From positions 62,001 to 126,000 of the forward strand of contig JADEZQ010000003.1 in the NCBI GenBank assembly GCA_015206785.1: DNA of 64,000 nucleotides. Direction: 5' to 3'. Numbering within the stretch: the stretch's first letter is position 1; the number at the start of each line of letters is the position of its first letter. Shown in pieces: positions 52,211 through 61,873 of this stretch. The position numbers and the translations under genes are program-made. This stretch comes from Quinella sp. 2Q5. Its GTDB lineage: Bacteria > Bacillota > Negativicutes > Selenomonadales > Selenomonadaceae. The notes beneath the pieces are model-generated. The model did no database searches. It was not told the DNA's origin and was given only the letters and a program-made list of their open reading frames with translations.

Positions 52211-53605
52211 ATGAGCATCATTGGAGCAGTTGTCGTGCCGCACCCGCCGATAATTTTGCCTGAAGTCGGGCGCGGCGAGGAACAAAAAATTTCCGCGACG
52301 ATTAACGCTTACGAGGAGATTTCGCGGCGCGTGGTCGAGCTCAACCCCGACACCGTCATCATAACCAGCCCACATTCGGTCATGTACGCCGACTACTTCC
52401 ACATTTCTCCGGGAGCACAAGCTTCGGGGTCGATGGCGCAGTTCCGTGCACCGCAGGTGAACTTGACGATTGATTACGACGCGGAGCTTGCAAAAAAAAT
52501 TTCCGACGACGCGCAAGCCCTCAACATTCCCGCGGGCACATTGGGCGAACGCAACTCGTCGCTTGACCACGGCACGATGATTCCGCTTAGATTCTTGCAA
52601 CGAGCCGGATTGGACTTCGAGCGCGTGAAATTTTTGCGAATCGGGCTGTCGGGAATGTCGGCGCAGATTCATTACCAGTTCGGGCAGACGATTGCGCGGG
52701 CAGCTGACGAACTTGGTCGGCGGATATTTTTCCTGGCGAGCGGAGATCTGTCGCACAAACTCAAAGCCGACGGTCCTTACGGCTACGTTGAGGAGGGACC
52801 GATGTTTGATTCGCAGGTGATGGAAAATTTGAGCGGCGCAGATTTTTTGCAGCTGCTGACGATGGACGAGCGAGTTTGCTCTCGTGCGGCGGAATGCGGC
52901 TTGCGGTCGTTCTGGATAATGGCGGGCGCGTTGGACAGGTTGAACGTCACCGCACAACGTCTGAGCTACGAGGGCACGTTCGGCGTCGGCTATGGCGTCG
53001 TTTGGTTTGATGTCGGCGGCGCGGACGAACGGCGCAATTTCGCCGAGCAACTGACCGCCTTCAAAGCAACCGAGCTCAACCGCCGCAAGGCTTCCGAAGA
53101 TGTTTACGTCAAGCTGGCGCGGCTGAGTTTGGAGACTTTCGTCCGCACGCATAAGCCCGCCGAGTTGCCCGATGATTTGCCCGCCGAGATGATTGAACGT
53201 CGCGCGGGAGCCTTCGTGAGCCTGCACAAGGACGGCAATCTGCGCGGGTGTATCGGCACGATTATGGCGACGCAAAAAAATTTGGCGCAGGAGATTTTGA
53301 CCAACGCCATCAGTGCCTGTTCACGTGACCCGCGCTTTGAGCCCGTGACCGCCGACGAGCTTGACGACATCGTTTACAGCGTGGACGTCCTTGGCGAGCC
53401 CGAACGTATCTTCGACGTGAAGGACTTGGACGTTCATCGCTACGGCGTCATCGTGGAGAACGGTGCGCGGCGCGGCTTGCTCTTGCCGGACTTAGACGGC
53501 GTGGATACCGTCGCCGAGCAGATTGCCATTGCCAAACGCAAGGCGGGCATTCGTGCCGACGAGAAAGTTTTGCTCTGGCGGTTTGAGGTCGTGCGCCATC
53601 ATTGA
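52211..53605 (+). CDS. MEMO/LigB-type and AMMECR1 fusion protein (AmmeMemoRadiSam A+B)
   Basis: 464 residues. The first ~270 resemble class III extradiol dioxygenase/MEMO proteins: VVPHPPIILPEVGRG, TSPHSVMYADYF, LDHGTMIPLRFL and FLASGDLSHKL carry the metal-site-like His residues. The last ~180 are an AMMECR1 domain: AGAFVSLHKDGNLRGCIGTI and AISACSRDPRFEPV. The two usually occur with a radical SAM protein in the AmmeMemoRadiSam system, whose chemistry is unsettled; that partner is not in this window. ATG at 52211 with GGAGGAATTGCC. Confidence 0.9.
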   Translation: MSIIGAVVVPHPPIILPEVGRGEEQKISATINAYEEISRRVVELNPDTVIITSPHSVMYADYFHISPGAQASGSMAQFRAPQVNLTIDYDAELAKKISDDAQALNIPAGTLGERNSSLDHGTMIPLRFLQRAGLDFERVKFLRIGLSGMSAQIHYQFGQTIARAADELGRRIFFLASGDLSHKLKADGPYGYVEEGPMFDSQVMENLSGADFLQLLTMDERVCSRAAECGLRSFWIMAGALDRLNVTAQRLSYEGTFGVGYGVVWFDVGGADERRNFAEQLTAFKATELNRRKASEDVYVKLARLSLETFVRTHKPAELPDDLPAEMIERRAGAFVSLHKDGNLRGCIGTIMATQKNLAQEILTNAISACSRDPRFEPVTADELDDIVYSVDVLGEPERIFDVKDLDVHRYGVIVENGARRGLLLPDLDGVDTVAEQIAIAKRKAGIRADEKVLLWRFEVVRHH

Positions 53606-53668
53606 CGTTGCAGGGATTGATCAGCGCGTCGGCGAATAGTCACGCAAACATTTTGGGAGGCGAATCGA

Positions 53669-54328
53669 ATGCTGACTTACAATTACTACGGGCACGCCTG
53701 CTTCATGCTCGACGACGGCGCGTGTAAAATTCTCGTCGATCCGTTCTTGACGGGCAACCCTCAGGCGGCGATTGACGAGAGCAACGTTGAGGCGGACTAC
53801 ATCCTCATCACGCACGCACACAGCGATCACGTCGGCGACGCGCCAAACATTGCCATCCGCACGGGAGCGAAGGTTATAGCCATTCCCGAAGTCACGGACT
53901 TTGGAGGCGAGCAGGTCAAAGTTATCGGCATGAACATCGGCGGCACAGTTAAAACTTCGTTCGGCTTCGTGCGCATGGTTCCCGCAGTTCATTCGTCGGG
54001 CGTCGGCGGCGGCGTTGCTTGCGGGTTCGTCATTGGCGTCGGCGGCAAGGTCGTCTACTTCGCGGGCGACACGGCTCTGTTCGGCGACATGAAGTTGATC
54101 GGTGAGCGCGATAAGATTGACTGGGCGATTCTTCCAATCGGCGGGCACTACACGATGGATCCCGTTGACGCTGCCAAAGCCGTCACGCTCCTCGGTGCGA
54201 CGAACGCAATTCCCGTCCACTACAACACGTGGGACATTATCCGCCAAAACCCCGAAGATTTTGCCGCGCACGTCGTTGGTGCCAAGGTTCACATCGTCAA
54301 GCCTGGTCAATCGATTCAGCTCATGTGA
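53669..54328 (+). CDS. UPF0173 metallo-beta-lactamase-fold hydrolase
   Basis: 219 residues. YYGHACFMLDD at the start, ILVDPFLTGNP, the metal motif ITHAHSDHVGD at ~47-57, HSSGVGGGVACGF, YFAGDTALFGDM and PIGGHYTMDPVDAAKA follow the UPF0173 (YtkL-like) family closely. It is cytoplasmic and its substrate is unknown. ATG at 53669 with GGGAGG upstream. Repeat A3 begins 50 bp after its stop. Confidence 0.92.
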   Translation: MLTYNYYGHACFMLDDGACKILVDPFLTGNPQAAIDESNVEADYILITHAHSDHVGDAPNIAIRTGAKVIAIPEVTDFGGEQVKVIGMNIGGTVKTSFGFVRMVPAVHSSGVGGGVACGFVIGVGGKVVYFAGDTALFGDMKLIGERDKIDWAILPIGGHYTMDPVDAAKAVTLLGATNAIPVHYNTWDIIRQNPEDFAAHVVGAKVHIVKPGQSIQLM

Positions 54329-54377
54329 TTGATGATCTGCTTTCTTTCACGGTTAGAATCTACTTCTGCGTTGTTGT

Positions 54378-54545
54378 GATCTACTTTCTTTCACCGAGGA
54401 AAGAAAGTAGCAAAGAAACTCGCCGCTGCGCGCGGGGCGGATACCGTCCACCAACGAAACGTCCGCGCTTATCCGAAACCGCTCGTGCCGCCTATGACGC
54501 CATCCATGGCCGTCATACGGCGGCGGGCCGACATCACGTCGGCCT
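54378..54545 (+). repeat. Intergenic repeat family A, copy 3
   Basis: 168-bp copy in plus orientation, between convergent UPF0173 and recA genes. As at copy 1, degenerate partial starts (GATCTGCTTTC, GAATCTACTTC) precede it. Confidence 0.9.
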
Positions 54546-54569
54546 CTACTCCGCAACGTTTTCGTCAAC

Positions 54570-54606
54570 AAAAAAATCGCCGCTCATGTCGAGTGGCGAT
54601 AATTTT
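54570..54606 (-). terminator. Terminator after recA
   Basis: ATCGCC-ACTC...GAGC-GGCGAT stem on the minus strand followed by seven T residues. Confidence 0.88.
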
Positions 54607-54613
54607 TTTTGCG

Positions 54614-55660
54614 TCAGTCTTCGTCGTCGGGAAAGTCTTCGTCTGCGTCGACGTCGGGTGCACTTGTCGGCGTGGTGGACTTCAACACGGCGTCGCGGAT
54701 TTTGGTTTCAATCTGCGCGGCAACGTCGGGGTGGTCGCGTAAAAATTTTTTGGCGTTCTCTTTGCCTTGACCGAGCCTCTCGCCGCCGTAGGAGAAGTAC
54801 GCGCCGCTCTTGTCGATAATCTCGAAGGCGACGCCCATATCGACGATGGAGCCGATGCGCGAATAGCCTTCGCCGTAAATCAAATCGAACTCGGCGGTTC
54901 TGAACGGCGGGGCAACTTTGTTCTTTGCGACTTTGATTTTGACGCGGTTGCCGATGACTTCCGTGCCGAGCTTGATTGCCTCGCCCTTGCGAACTTCCAG
55001 CCGCACCGACGAATAAAATTTCAGCGCCCGCCCGCCCGTGGTGGTTTCGGGGTTGCCGAACATGATGCCGACTTTCTCGCGGATTTGGTTGATGAAGATC
55101 GCCACGGTGTCAGTCTTGCCGATGACGGCGGTGAGTTTGCGCATTGCCTTGCTCATCATTCGCGCATGCAGCCCGACGTTGGAGTCGCCCATCTCGCCTT
55201 CAATTTCGGACTTGGGCACGAGCGCGGCAACCGAATCGATGACGACCACATCAATCGCCGCGGAACGAATCAGAGCTTCGGCAATGTCGAGACCCTGTTC
55301 GCCGGTGTCGGGCTGAGCAAGCAGGAGATTTTCCACGTCCACGCCGAGGCGTTTGGCATACATGGGGTCAAGCGCGTGTTCGGCGTCGATGAAGGCGGCG
55401 GTGCCTCCGAGTTGCTGAATAGAGGCGATGATGTGCAAGCTTACAGTCGTCTTGCCGCCGGATTCGGGGCCGTAGATTTCGGTGATGCGTCCGCGCGGCA
55501 ATCCACCCACGCCCAGTGCCACGTCCAGCGGAAGGATTCCCGTCGGCACGACCTTGACGTCCATGCGCGTAGCGTCGTCGCCGAGCCGCATTATAGAGCC
55601 CTTCCCGAAATCTTTTTCAATCTGCTTCATTGCCGCCGCCAACGCTTCTCTTTTATCCAT
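54614..55660 (-). CDS. recA: Recombinase RecA
   Basis: 348-residue DNA strand-exchange ATPase. The P-loop GPESGGKTT is at 64-72. [42 protein letters not shown] covers L1-L2 (key [13 protein letters not shown]), and [14 protein letters not shown] follows. The tail is acidic ([11 protein letters not shown]), as usual. ATG at 55660 follows TGAGGAGG. The start lies only 10 bp after the RND pump gene's stop, so a promoter, if separate, must be inside that gene. No LexA-type box is visible in the gap. Confidence 0.98.
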   Translation of the reverse strand: MDKREALAAAMKQIEKDFGKGSIMRLGDDATRMDVKVVPTGILPLDVALGVGGLPRGRITEIYGPESGGKTTVSLHIIASIQQLGGTAAFIDAEHALDPMYAKRLGVDVENLLLAQPDTGEQGLDIAEALIRSAAIDVVVIDSVAALVPKSEIEGEMGDSNVGLHARMMSKAMRKLTAVIGKTDTVAIFINQIREKVGIMFGNPETTTGGRALKFYSSVRLEVRKGEAIKLGTEVIGNRVKIKVAKNKVAPPFRTAEFDLIYGEGYSRIGSIVDMGVAFEIIDKSGAYFSYGGERLGQGKENAKKFLRDHPDVAAQIETKIRDAVLKSTTPTSAPDVDADEDFPDDED

Positions 55661-55670
55661 AGTTACCTCC

Positions 55671-58600
55671 TCACATGTAATCGACGGAAGACTTCTGCCG
55701 TTCCTGTTTCATGAAGCCGAGCTTCTTTGCGACGTATTCGGTGATGACGAACAGCACGGGGATGACGAAGACGCCCAGCATCGTGGCGAAGAGCATTCCA
55801 CCGACGACGGCAACGCCCATGCCGTTGCGAGCGGCCGAGCCCGCGCCCGAAGCCATTGCCAGGGGCAAGCAACCGATGATGAACGCGAACGACGTCATGA
55901 GTATCGGGCGCAGACGCAAGCTCGCTGCCTCCAGTGCCGCCTTGACGGGTGTCATACCGCGGTCAACGCGAACCTTGGCGAACTCGACGATGAGTATCGC
56001 GTTCTTTGCCGCCAGACCGATTATCATGATGACGCCGATTTGCATGTAGACGCTGTCTTGAAGACCTGAATTGGCTTGCCCGTGGTTGAGAACCGCCGAT
56101 ATCCACGCCATGAAGTATTCCGAGAAGACCGCGCCGAACAATCCCGTCGGCACGCTCAAGAGCACGGCATACGGCACCGACCAACTTTCATAGAGCGCGG
56201 CGAGCATCAAGAAGACGAATACCAGAGCCAACGCCAAGACCTGACCGGTGGAGCTGGCAGCCTTCTTCTCTTCGCGAGATTGCCCCGACCATTCGATATT
56301 GAAGCCGACGCCCGCCTCCTCGTTAACGATCTGTTCGATGGCGTTCATTGCCTGCCCCGACGAATAGCCTGCGCCCGCGTTGCCTTGAATGGTGACGGCG
56401 CGCGCCGCGTTGAACCTGGAAATCTGCGTCGGACCCGTGGACATTTGCGGCGTAATCAAACTCGACAGCGGAACCATTTGCCCGTTGGAACCTTTGACGA
56501 AGACGAAACGCGCACAGTCAGCCTCCGAACGATAGAGCACGTCCGATTGCAACATGACTTTATACGTGCGCCCAAACTTGTTGAAGTCGTTGACCTGCAT
56601 GCCGCCGAAATTGACCTGCAGAGCCGTGAAAACATCGGCAAGATCGACGCCGAGGAGTTTGACTTTCTCGCGGTCGATTTGATATTCCACGGTCGGGGAA
56701 GCGATGTTGAACGTGGTGCGCACGCCCTGCATTTCGGGTCGCTGATTGGCTTTGGCGACGATGCGTTTTGTCAGGTCGTCAAGCTCAGTGTCCGTGTACC
56801 CCGCCATATCCTGCAATTGCATTGACCAGCCGCCGACGTTGCCCAGACCGGGCAGTGCGGGCGGGTTGAAGGCGATAACCTGCGCTTCGGGCACAGTCAT
56901 TGCTCCCAGGCGGAACATGGTGCCGATGCAGGCGTTGACAGAAGCGTCTTTGCCGCGCTTATCCCACGATTCCAGACCGCAGACGATGATGCCCGCGCTT
57001 GGCTTTGCGCCGAAGGACAGGATATCGAAGCCCGTGATCATCATGCAAGACTTGAGCCCGGGCATTTCCTTCATTACTGCCGAGCCGAGCTTGTCTATCG
57101 TGTTGACGGTGTGATTCATGCTTGTGCCTTCGGGCAAGGTTATCGACGTGAAGAAGTAGCCTTGATCCTCTTCGGGCACGAACGTCGAGGGCAGCCGTTG
57201 ATAAATCACGCCGGTTACGCCGAGGATGATTGCCAGGAAGATTATCGCCAGCTTGCTCCGTTCGATGAAGGCGGCGACTACACCGACGTAACCCGCCTTC
57301 GTGCGGTCGAACCATCTGTTGAACGCGCCGAAGAATTTGTCGAAGATACCCTGTTTGGCGTCGGGATTCTTCGGCTTGAGAATCATAGCGCACAGCGCGG
57401 GCGTCAGCGTCAACGCCACGAACGCCGACAAGCCCATCGATATCGCAATGGTCAGCGCGAACTGCCGATACAAAACGCCCATCATGCCGCCGAGGAAAGC
57501 GACGGGCACGAACACCGCCGCCAGCACGAAGGCTATCGCCACGACAGGACCTTGAACTTCGTCCATTGCGCGTTCGGTTGCGTCGACCGGCGAGAGACCC
57601 TCTTCCATGTGGTGTTCGACGTTTTCAATGACGACGATTGCGTCGTCGACGACCAGACCGATTGCCAGGACCATTGCGAAAAGCGTCAGCGTGTTGATGG
57701 AGAAGCCCAGCACGATGAACGCGGCGAATGTCCCAATCAACGACACGGGCACCGCCAAAAGCGGTATCAGCGTGGCGCGCCAGCTCTGCAGGAAGACGAA
57801 GATGACGAACACGACGAGCAACAGAGCTTCAACGAAGGTATGGGCGACTTCCTCAATCGACGCGCGGATATAGTCGGTGCTGTCGAAAATTTCGTTGATG
57901 TAGAGTTTGGGCGGCAGGTTCGGTTTCTGTCGTTCGATGATCTCTTGCACTTGGCGGACGGTGGTCATTGCGTTGGCGTCAGAGGTGAGCTGAATGCCGA
58001 AGCCGACGGACGGGTAGCCGTTGAATTTGGCGACGATGTTATTCTGCCGTTGACCCGATTCGATGCGCGAGACGTCCTTCATGTAGACGAAGGTGCCGTC
58101 GCTGTTTGACTTGAGGATGATGTTGCCGAACTCTTCCATGTCCGTCAAACGACCTTGAACTTTGCCTGTGAACTGTTTCTCCTGTCCGTTGGCGAGCGGC
58201 ATTGAGCCGATGGTACCGGCCGCCGCCTGCAGATTCTGTTCATTGATGGCGTTGGTCACGTCGGAGATGGTCAGGTTGTATTCGGCGAGTTTGTCGGGAT
58301 TCAACCAGATGCGCATTGAATAATCCGAGCCGAAGATTTGCACGTCACCGACGCCGTCGACGCGTTTAATCTCGTCCATCAGGTAGATATCGGCATAGTT
58401 CTTCATGAAGGCGCGGTCATATTCACCCGTGGGCGAATACATTGCCAGGAACAGTGCCATTTCGTTGGAAGCCTTGCGCGTGGTGACGCCTTGACGCTGA
58501 ACGTCGGTGGGCAAGCTCGCGTTGGCTATGGCGACGTTGTTCTGAACTTTGACGGAGTCCATGTCGCCGTCGGTGCCGACTTCAAAGACGACGCTCAAGC

Positions 58601-58865
58601 TGTAGCGACCGGTGTCGTCCGAGTTGGAGCTCATGTAGTCCATGCCGTCGGTGCCGTTAACCTGCTGTTCGATGACCTGAGCAATCGTCTCGTTGACGAC
58701 GCCGGCGTTCGCGCCCGTGTAGGTGGTGCTTACCGAAATTGTCGGCGGGGAAATTTGCGGATACTGCGCGATTGGAAGTTGGATTGCCGCCAAGATACCC
58801 ACGAGGGTAATTATCAGCGCAATGACTATCGCGAAGATCGGCCGATGGATAAAAAACTTTGCCAT
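55671..58865 (-). CDS. RND multidrug efflux transporter, HAE1/AcrB type
   Basis: 1064-residue inner-membrane pump. [20 protein letters not shown] is TM1. The large porter loops carry [20 protein letters not shown]4 contains the proton-relay acidic pair in [23 protein letters not shown], and a second set of six TMs ends the protein. Full length for HAE1 pumps. ATG 58865 has GGGAG nine bases upstream; the TTG six bases earlier is less well placed. Together with the adaptor protein it would export drugs or lipids across both membranes; no TolC-like gene is adjacent. Confidence 0.95.
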   Translation of the reverse strand: MAKFFIHRPIFAIVIALIITLVGILAAIQLPIAQYPQISPPTISVSTTYTGANAGVVNETIAQVIEQQVNGTDGMDYMSSNSDDTGRYSLSVVFEVGTDGDMDSVKVQNNVAIANASLPTDVQRQGVTTRKASNEMALFLAMYSPTGEYDRAFMKNYADIYLMDEIKRVDGVGDVQIFGSDYSMRIWLNPDKLAEYNLTISDVTNAINEQNLQAAAGTIGSMPLANGQEKQFTGKVQGRLTDMEEFGNIILKSNSDGTFVYMKDVSRIESGQRQNNIVAKFNGYPSVGFGIQLTSDANAMTTVRQVQEIIERQKPNLPPKLYINEIFDSTDYIRASIEEVAHTFVEALLLVVFVIFVFLQSWRATLIPLLAVPVSLIGTFAAFIVLGFSINTLTLFAMVLAIGLVVDDAIVVIENVEHHMEEGLSPVDATERAMDEVQGPVVAIAFVLAAVFVPVAFLGGMMGVLYRQFALTIAISMGLSAFVALTLTPALCAMILKPKNPDAKQGIFDKFFGAFNRWFDRTKAGYVGVVAAFIERSKLAIIFLAIILGVTGVIYQRLPSTFVPEEDQGYFFTSITLPEGTSMNHTVNTIDKLGSAVMKEMPGLKSCMMITGFDILSFGAKPSAGIIVCGLESWDKRGKDASVNACIGTMFRLGAMTVPEAQVIAFNPPALPGLGNVGGWSMQLQDMAGYTDTELDDLTKRIVAKANQRPEMQGVRTTFNIASPTVEYQIDREKVKLLGVDLADVFTALQVNFGGMQVNDFNKFGRTYKVMLQSDVLYRSEADCARFVFVKGSNGQMVPLSSLITPQMSTGPTQISRFNAARAVTIQGNAGAGYSSGQAMNAIEQIVNEEAGVGFNIEWSGQSREEKKAASSTGQVLALALVFVFLMLAALYESWSVPYAVLLSVPTGLFGAVFSEYFMAWISAVLNHGQANSGLQDSVYMQIGVIMIIGLAAKNAILIVEFAKVRVDRGMTPVKAALEAASLRLRPILMTSFAFIIGCLPLAMASGAGSAARNGMGVAVVGGMLFATMLGVFVIPVLFVITEYVAKKLGFMKQERQKSSVDYM

Positions 58866-58891
58866 AAGCAACGTCTCCCGTGTAAAAAGTT

Positions 58892-60511
58892 TTAACTGAA
58901 ATAAATTTTCTTGTCCAAGAGATTTTCCGTGCGCGCCAGAGCCGTCGTAACCGCCACATCGCCCGTCACGTTGAAGCAGGTGACTATCCTATCGCAAATG
59001 GTCGCCAAACAAAACAGCACGCCCGCAAAGTCATTAGGCACGCCGAACATAGCGACAACCATCAGGATAAAAATCACGGAAGCGTTTGGCACGGCGGGAG
59101 CCCCCACCGACACCGACAATGTCGTCGTGAGAATTATTAACATCGTGTTCCAATCGACCTCAACGCCGTACATCTTTAGCAACATCATCACGGCGACGGG
59201 CATATAGAGGGAACCGCCGTCCATGTTGACGGTCGTGCCGACGGGTATTGAAAAGGACGTTATCTTCGGCGAGATGCCCAGCCGCTTGGTGCAGAAGTTC
59301 ATCGTGAACGGCATAGAGACCGCGCTCGAACTCGTGGCTAAGGGCGTTGCCCACACCTCGTAAATTTTTTTCAGGAAGGGCAACGGCGAAATTTTCCCGA
59401 CGAACAGGATTATCAGCGCGTACACACAGAGCATTGTGCTGCCGCCGATTAACTGTCCGGCAACCAGTTTGCTCATAGTCAACACGACGTCGACGCCTAT
59501 GCTGACGACAAGGTTGATCATTGCCAAGAAGGCGATCAACGGCACGAACGTCACTATCATGCTGACGACCTTCATAAAGAATTCGTTGCCGTTACTCACG
59601 AGCTCTTGCAGGAGACGGACTTTGTCGCCGAGCACATTCAGGCATGAACCGAACAGCACGGCAAGGAAGATTATCTGCAAGACTTTGCCGTCCGTGACGG
59701 GGCTAATCAAATTGTTCGGGACGATGTCGACGATGAATTGAACCAGCGAGAAGTCGTAACCTTTGACGTCGGTCGTCGATGAGGATGGAATTGCGCCGAT
59801 TTGTGGCACGTCGCCGCTGAAGATGAGCCACGCGACTGTCAAGCCGACACACGAGGCAATAGCCGTGGTGGAAAGATACATGCCGATGAGTTTGGAACCG
59901 ACTTTGCCGACGCTTGCGCCCGCGCCCATGCCCGTTATCCCGCTGATGATGCTGAAGAAAATCATAGGCGCAATGATCATACCTAAGGCATTCATGAACA
60001 TCGTTTGAATCGGCGCGACAAAATTTTCCGTGATGAACGCAATCGTTTCGGGCGAAAGAAATTCTTTCATTGCAAAGCCGCACACGATGCCACCGACGAT
60101 TGCCGCCATCAACAGCCGCATCTGACTGGTGCCGTCGTTGCCGACGTCAATGGTGACGATGTTGCTGTTTTGGTTGCGGTGCCAGTTGAGCCGCCGCCGA
60201 TTCGCCTTGAGGATCATCATCGCGTAGTAATCGTCGTCGTCCTCGGTGAGCTCGGTGACCTCGACAATCGGATTGTAGGCAACGCCCGCCGCCGTCATTT
60301 GGACTTGAACCTTGCCGAAAAAATTTTTGACGGCGCGAACATCAACCCGCTCCGCCCCGCCGTGATTAGTCATGCGCAGAAAAATTTCTTCGACCAGAAG
60401 CTCGGTGCGCAGGCTGTCTTTATCCGCGACGTTCAAACTCGACAGGCAGCGTTGCAACTGAGTCTTCGTGTCAGAAAAATTTTCTGCGGTTAATGTGAAT
60501 GAGTTCATCAT
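58892..60511 (-). CDS. Dicarboxylate/amino acid:cation symporter (DAACS) with an N-terminal HATPase-like domain
   Basis: 539 residues. Residues ~1-125 resemble a small histidine-kinase/anti-sigma-factor-type ATPase domain: LRTELLVEEIFLRMTNHGG (N-box-like helix), VQVQMTAAGVAYNP, and the RRRLNWHRNQNSNIVTI end typical of RsbW-like proteins; the Gly-rich ATP lid appears reduced. Residues ~128-535 are a DAACS transporter with TSSSAVSMPFTMNF in hairpin 1 and NMDGGSLYMPVAVM in TM7. This domain pairing is unusual. The ATG overlaps the adaptor gene's stop, and the RND pump gene follows 26 bp on. The substrate is probably glutamate, aspartate or a C4-acid. Confidence 0.85.
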   Translation of the reverse strand: MMNSFTLTAENFSDTKTQLQRCLSSLNVADKDSLRTELLVEEIFLRMTNHGGAERVDVRAVKNFFGKVQVQMTAAGVAYNPIVEVTELTEDDDDYYAMMILKANRRRLNWHRNQNSNIVTIDVGNDGTSQMRLLMAAIVGGIVCGFAMKEFLSPETIAFITENFVAPIQTMFMNALGMIIAPMIFFSIISGITGMGAGASVGKVGSKLIGMYLSTTAIASCVGLTVAWLIFSGDVPQIGAIPSSSTTDVKGYDFSLVQFIVDIVPNNLISPVTDGKVLQIIFLAVLFGSCLNVLGDKVRLLQELVSNGNEFFMKVVSMIVTFVPLIAFLAMINLVVSIGVDVVLTMSKLVAGQLIGGSTMLCVYALIILFVGKISPLPFLKKIYEVWATPLATSSSAVSMPFTMNFCTKRLGISPKITSFSIPVGTTVNMDGGSLYMPVAVMMLLKMYGVEVDWNTMLIILTTTLSVSVGAPAVPNASVIFILMVVAMFGVPNDFAGVLFCLATICDRIVTCFNVTGDVAVTTALARTENLLDKKIYFS

Positions 60512-61743
60512 TTGCCGCGCAGATTGTCGGGCGCGTTCGGATTGGTGTTGGGCGCAGTCAAGCCCGCGTCGGCGTCATAAGTGCTGGTGGCATTTGACAG
60601 GCTGAAACCCATTTCGCCGGGCGTGACGTTCGTGACGGCGAGTTCAACGCCCTCGCGCAGATTGGTCAAGCCTTCGACGATGACGGTATCGTTGACGTTG
60701 ATGCCTTTGGTGACGACGAAATAACTGCCGACCTGTTCACCGAGCTCAACGGTGCGAGCTTCGCTCTTGCCCTCCGCGTTGACGACCATGACGAACGATT
60801 TGCCCAAGAGTTGTTGAACGCTGCGTTGCGGCACGAGAATTGCGTTGGGGATGACTTCGCCTGTGAGCTTGACGCGGGCGAACATGCCAGGCATCAACAG
60901 CCCGCTGGGATTCGGGAAGATTGCCTTCATAATCAACGAGCCCGTGGAGTTTGCAAGCTGACGGTCGACCTCGACGATTTGTCCGCGGAAGGGATATTCT
61001 TTGCCGTCCGCCAGTGTGATCGTGACCTCAATCGGATTGTGGTCGCTTTGCATGTTCTGAACCGTCATAAAGTGCAGGTAATCCGATTCGCTGATGGAAA
61101 ACTGCGCGAAGATCGGATCGGGCGCACCGAGCGTGACGAGCGTCGTTTGTCCGGCGGAAACGAAGGTGCCGACTGCAACGTCGTCCACGCCGAGCTGACC
61201 CGACATCGGCGCGTAAATTTCTGTGTCCGCCAGATTCTGCATTGCCAGACGAATGCTTGCCTCGTTCGCCGCCAGAGCCGCCTCATACGAACGAACCGTC
61301 GCCGCCTGAGTCGTCGCTTGTTGTTCGGGAATTGCACCGTCGCGCAAAAGTTCTTCGTAGCGTGCCAAATCCAACCGCGCGTTGTTGAGCCGGACTTCAG
61401 CCTCGGCTGCCTGAGCCTGTGCCTGAAGAACCGCCGACTCATATTGGCGCGAATCAATCCGATAGAGCAACTGACCCTGTTGGACGTATTGCCCGCCGAC
61501 GACAAATTTCTCGACGACGTTGCCGTTGACCTTAGACTGAACCTTGACCTCGTCCGTGCCGACAAGATGACCGGCGTATTCGCTGGCAAGCGGCGTGTCG
61601 CGGCGAATGACTGACATCGCTTTGACCTGCGCCTTTTGCACCTGAGCCTGTTGCTGATCTTTGTTGCCGCATCCGCCAAAAACTATCGAAGACGCGGCGA
61701 AAATTGCCGCCATCGTCATCAATTTGGCCTTCGATAAAACCAC
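60508..61743 (-). CDS. RND efflux periplasmic adaptor (AcrA/MexA type) lipoprotein
   Basis: 411 residues. The signal peptide ends in a lipobox (VFGGC-GN, Cys25). The biotinyl-lipoyl halves flank a coiled-coil hairpin: KVNGNVVEKFVVGGQYVQQGQLLY, AQAQAAEAEVRLNNARLDL, IYAPMSGQLGVDDVAVGTFV. Beta-barrel and membrane-proximal domains follow (GLLMPGMFARVKL, ILVPQRSVQQLLG). The C-terminus is long and Asn/Pro-rich. GTG start 61743 with GGGAGGGG upstream. First gene of the operon. Confidence 0.95.
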   Translation of the reverse strand: MVLSKAKLMTMAAIFAASSIVFGGCGNKDQQQAQVQKAQVKAMSVIRRDTPLASEYAGHLVGTDEVKVQSKVNGNVVEKFVVGGQYVQQGQLLYRIDSRQYESAVLQAQAQAAEAEVRLNNARLDLARYEELLRDGAIPEQQATTQAATVRSYEAALAANEASIRLAMQNLADTEIYAPMSGQLGVDDVAVGTFVSAGQTTLVTLGAPDPIFAQFSISESDYLHFMTVQNMQSDHNPIEVTITLADGKEYPFRGQIVEVDRQLANSTGSLIMKAIFPNPSGLLMPGMFARVKLTGEVIPNAILVPQRSVQQLLGKSFVMVVNAEGKSEARTVELGEQVGSYFVVTKGINVNDTVIVEGLTNLREGVELAVTNVTPGEMGFSLSNATSTYDADAGLTAPNTNPNAPDNLRGK

Positions 61744-61779
61744 TTCGACCCCTCCCGTTTCTATGCATAATACACGGAA

Positions 61780-61808
61780 ATTTTAAGGTTTGGGCGGCGA
61801 AATGTCAA
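61780..61808 (-). promoter_or_regulatory. Promoter of the RND-symporter-recA operon
   Basis: Perfect TTGACA and TAAAAT with a 17-bp spacer on the minus strand, back-to-back with the response-regulator promoter (one base apart). Confidence 0.7.
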
Positions 61809-61809
61809 T

Positions 61810-61838
61810 TTGAACTTGCGCGGGCGTTGCGCTATAAT
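61810..61838 (+). promoter_or_regulatory. Promoter of the response regulator-fol operon
   Basis: TTGAAC and perfect TATAAT with a 17-bp spacer. Confidence 0.78.
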
Positions 61839-61873
61839 TCGGCTAACTTTCGGACTCTGACGGGGGAGATGAC

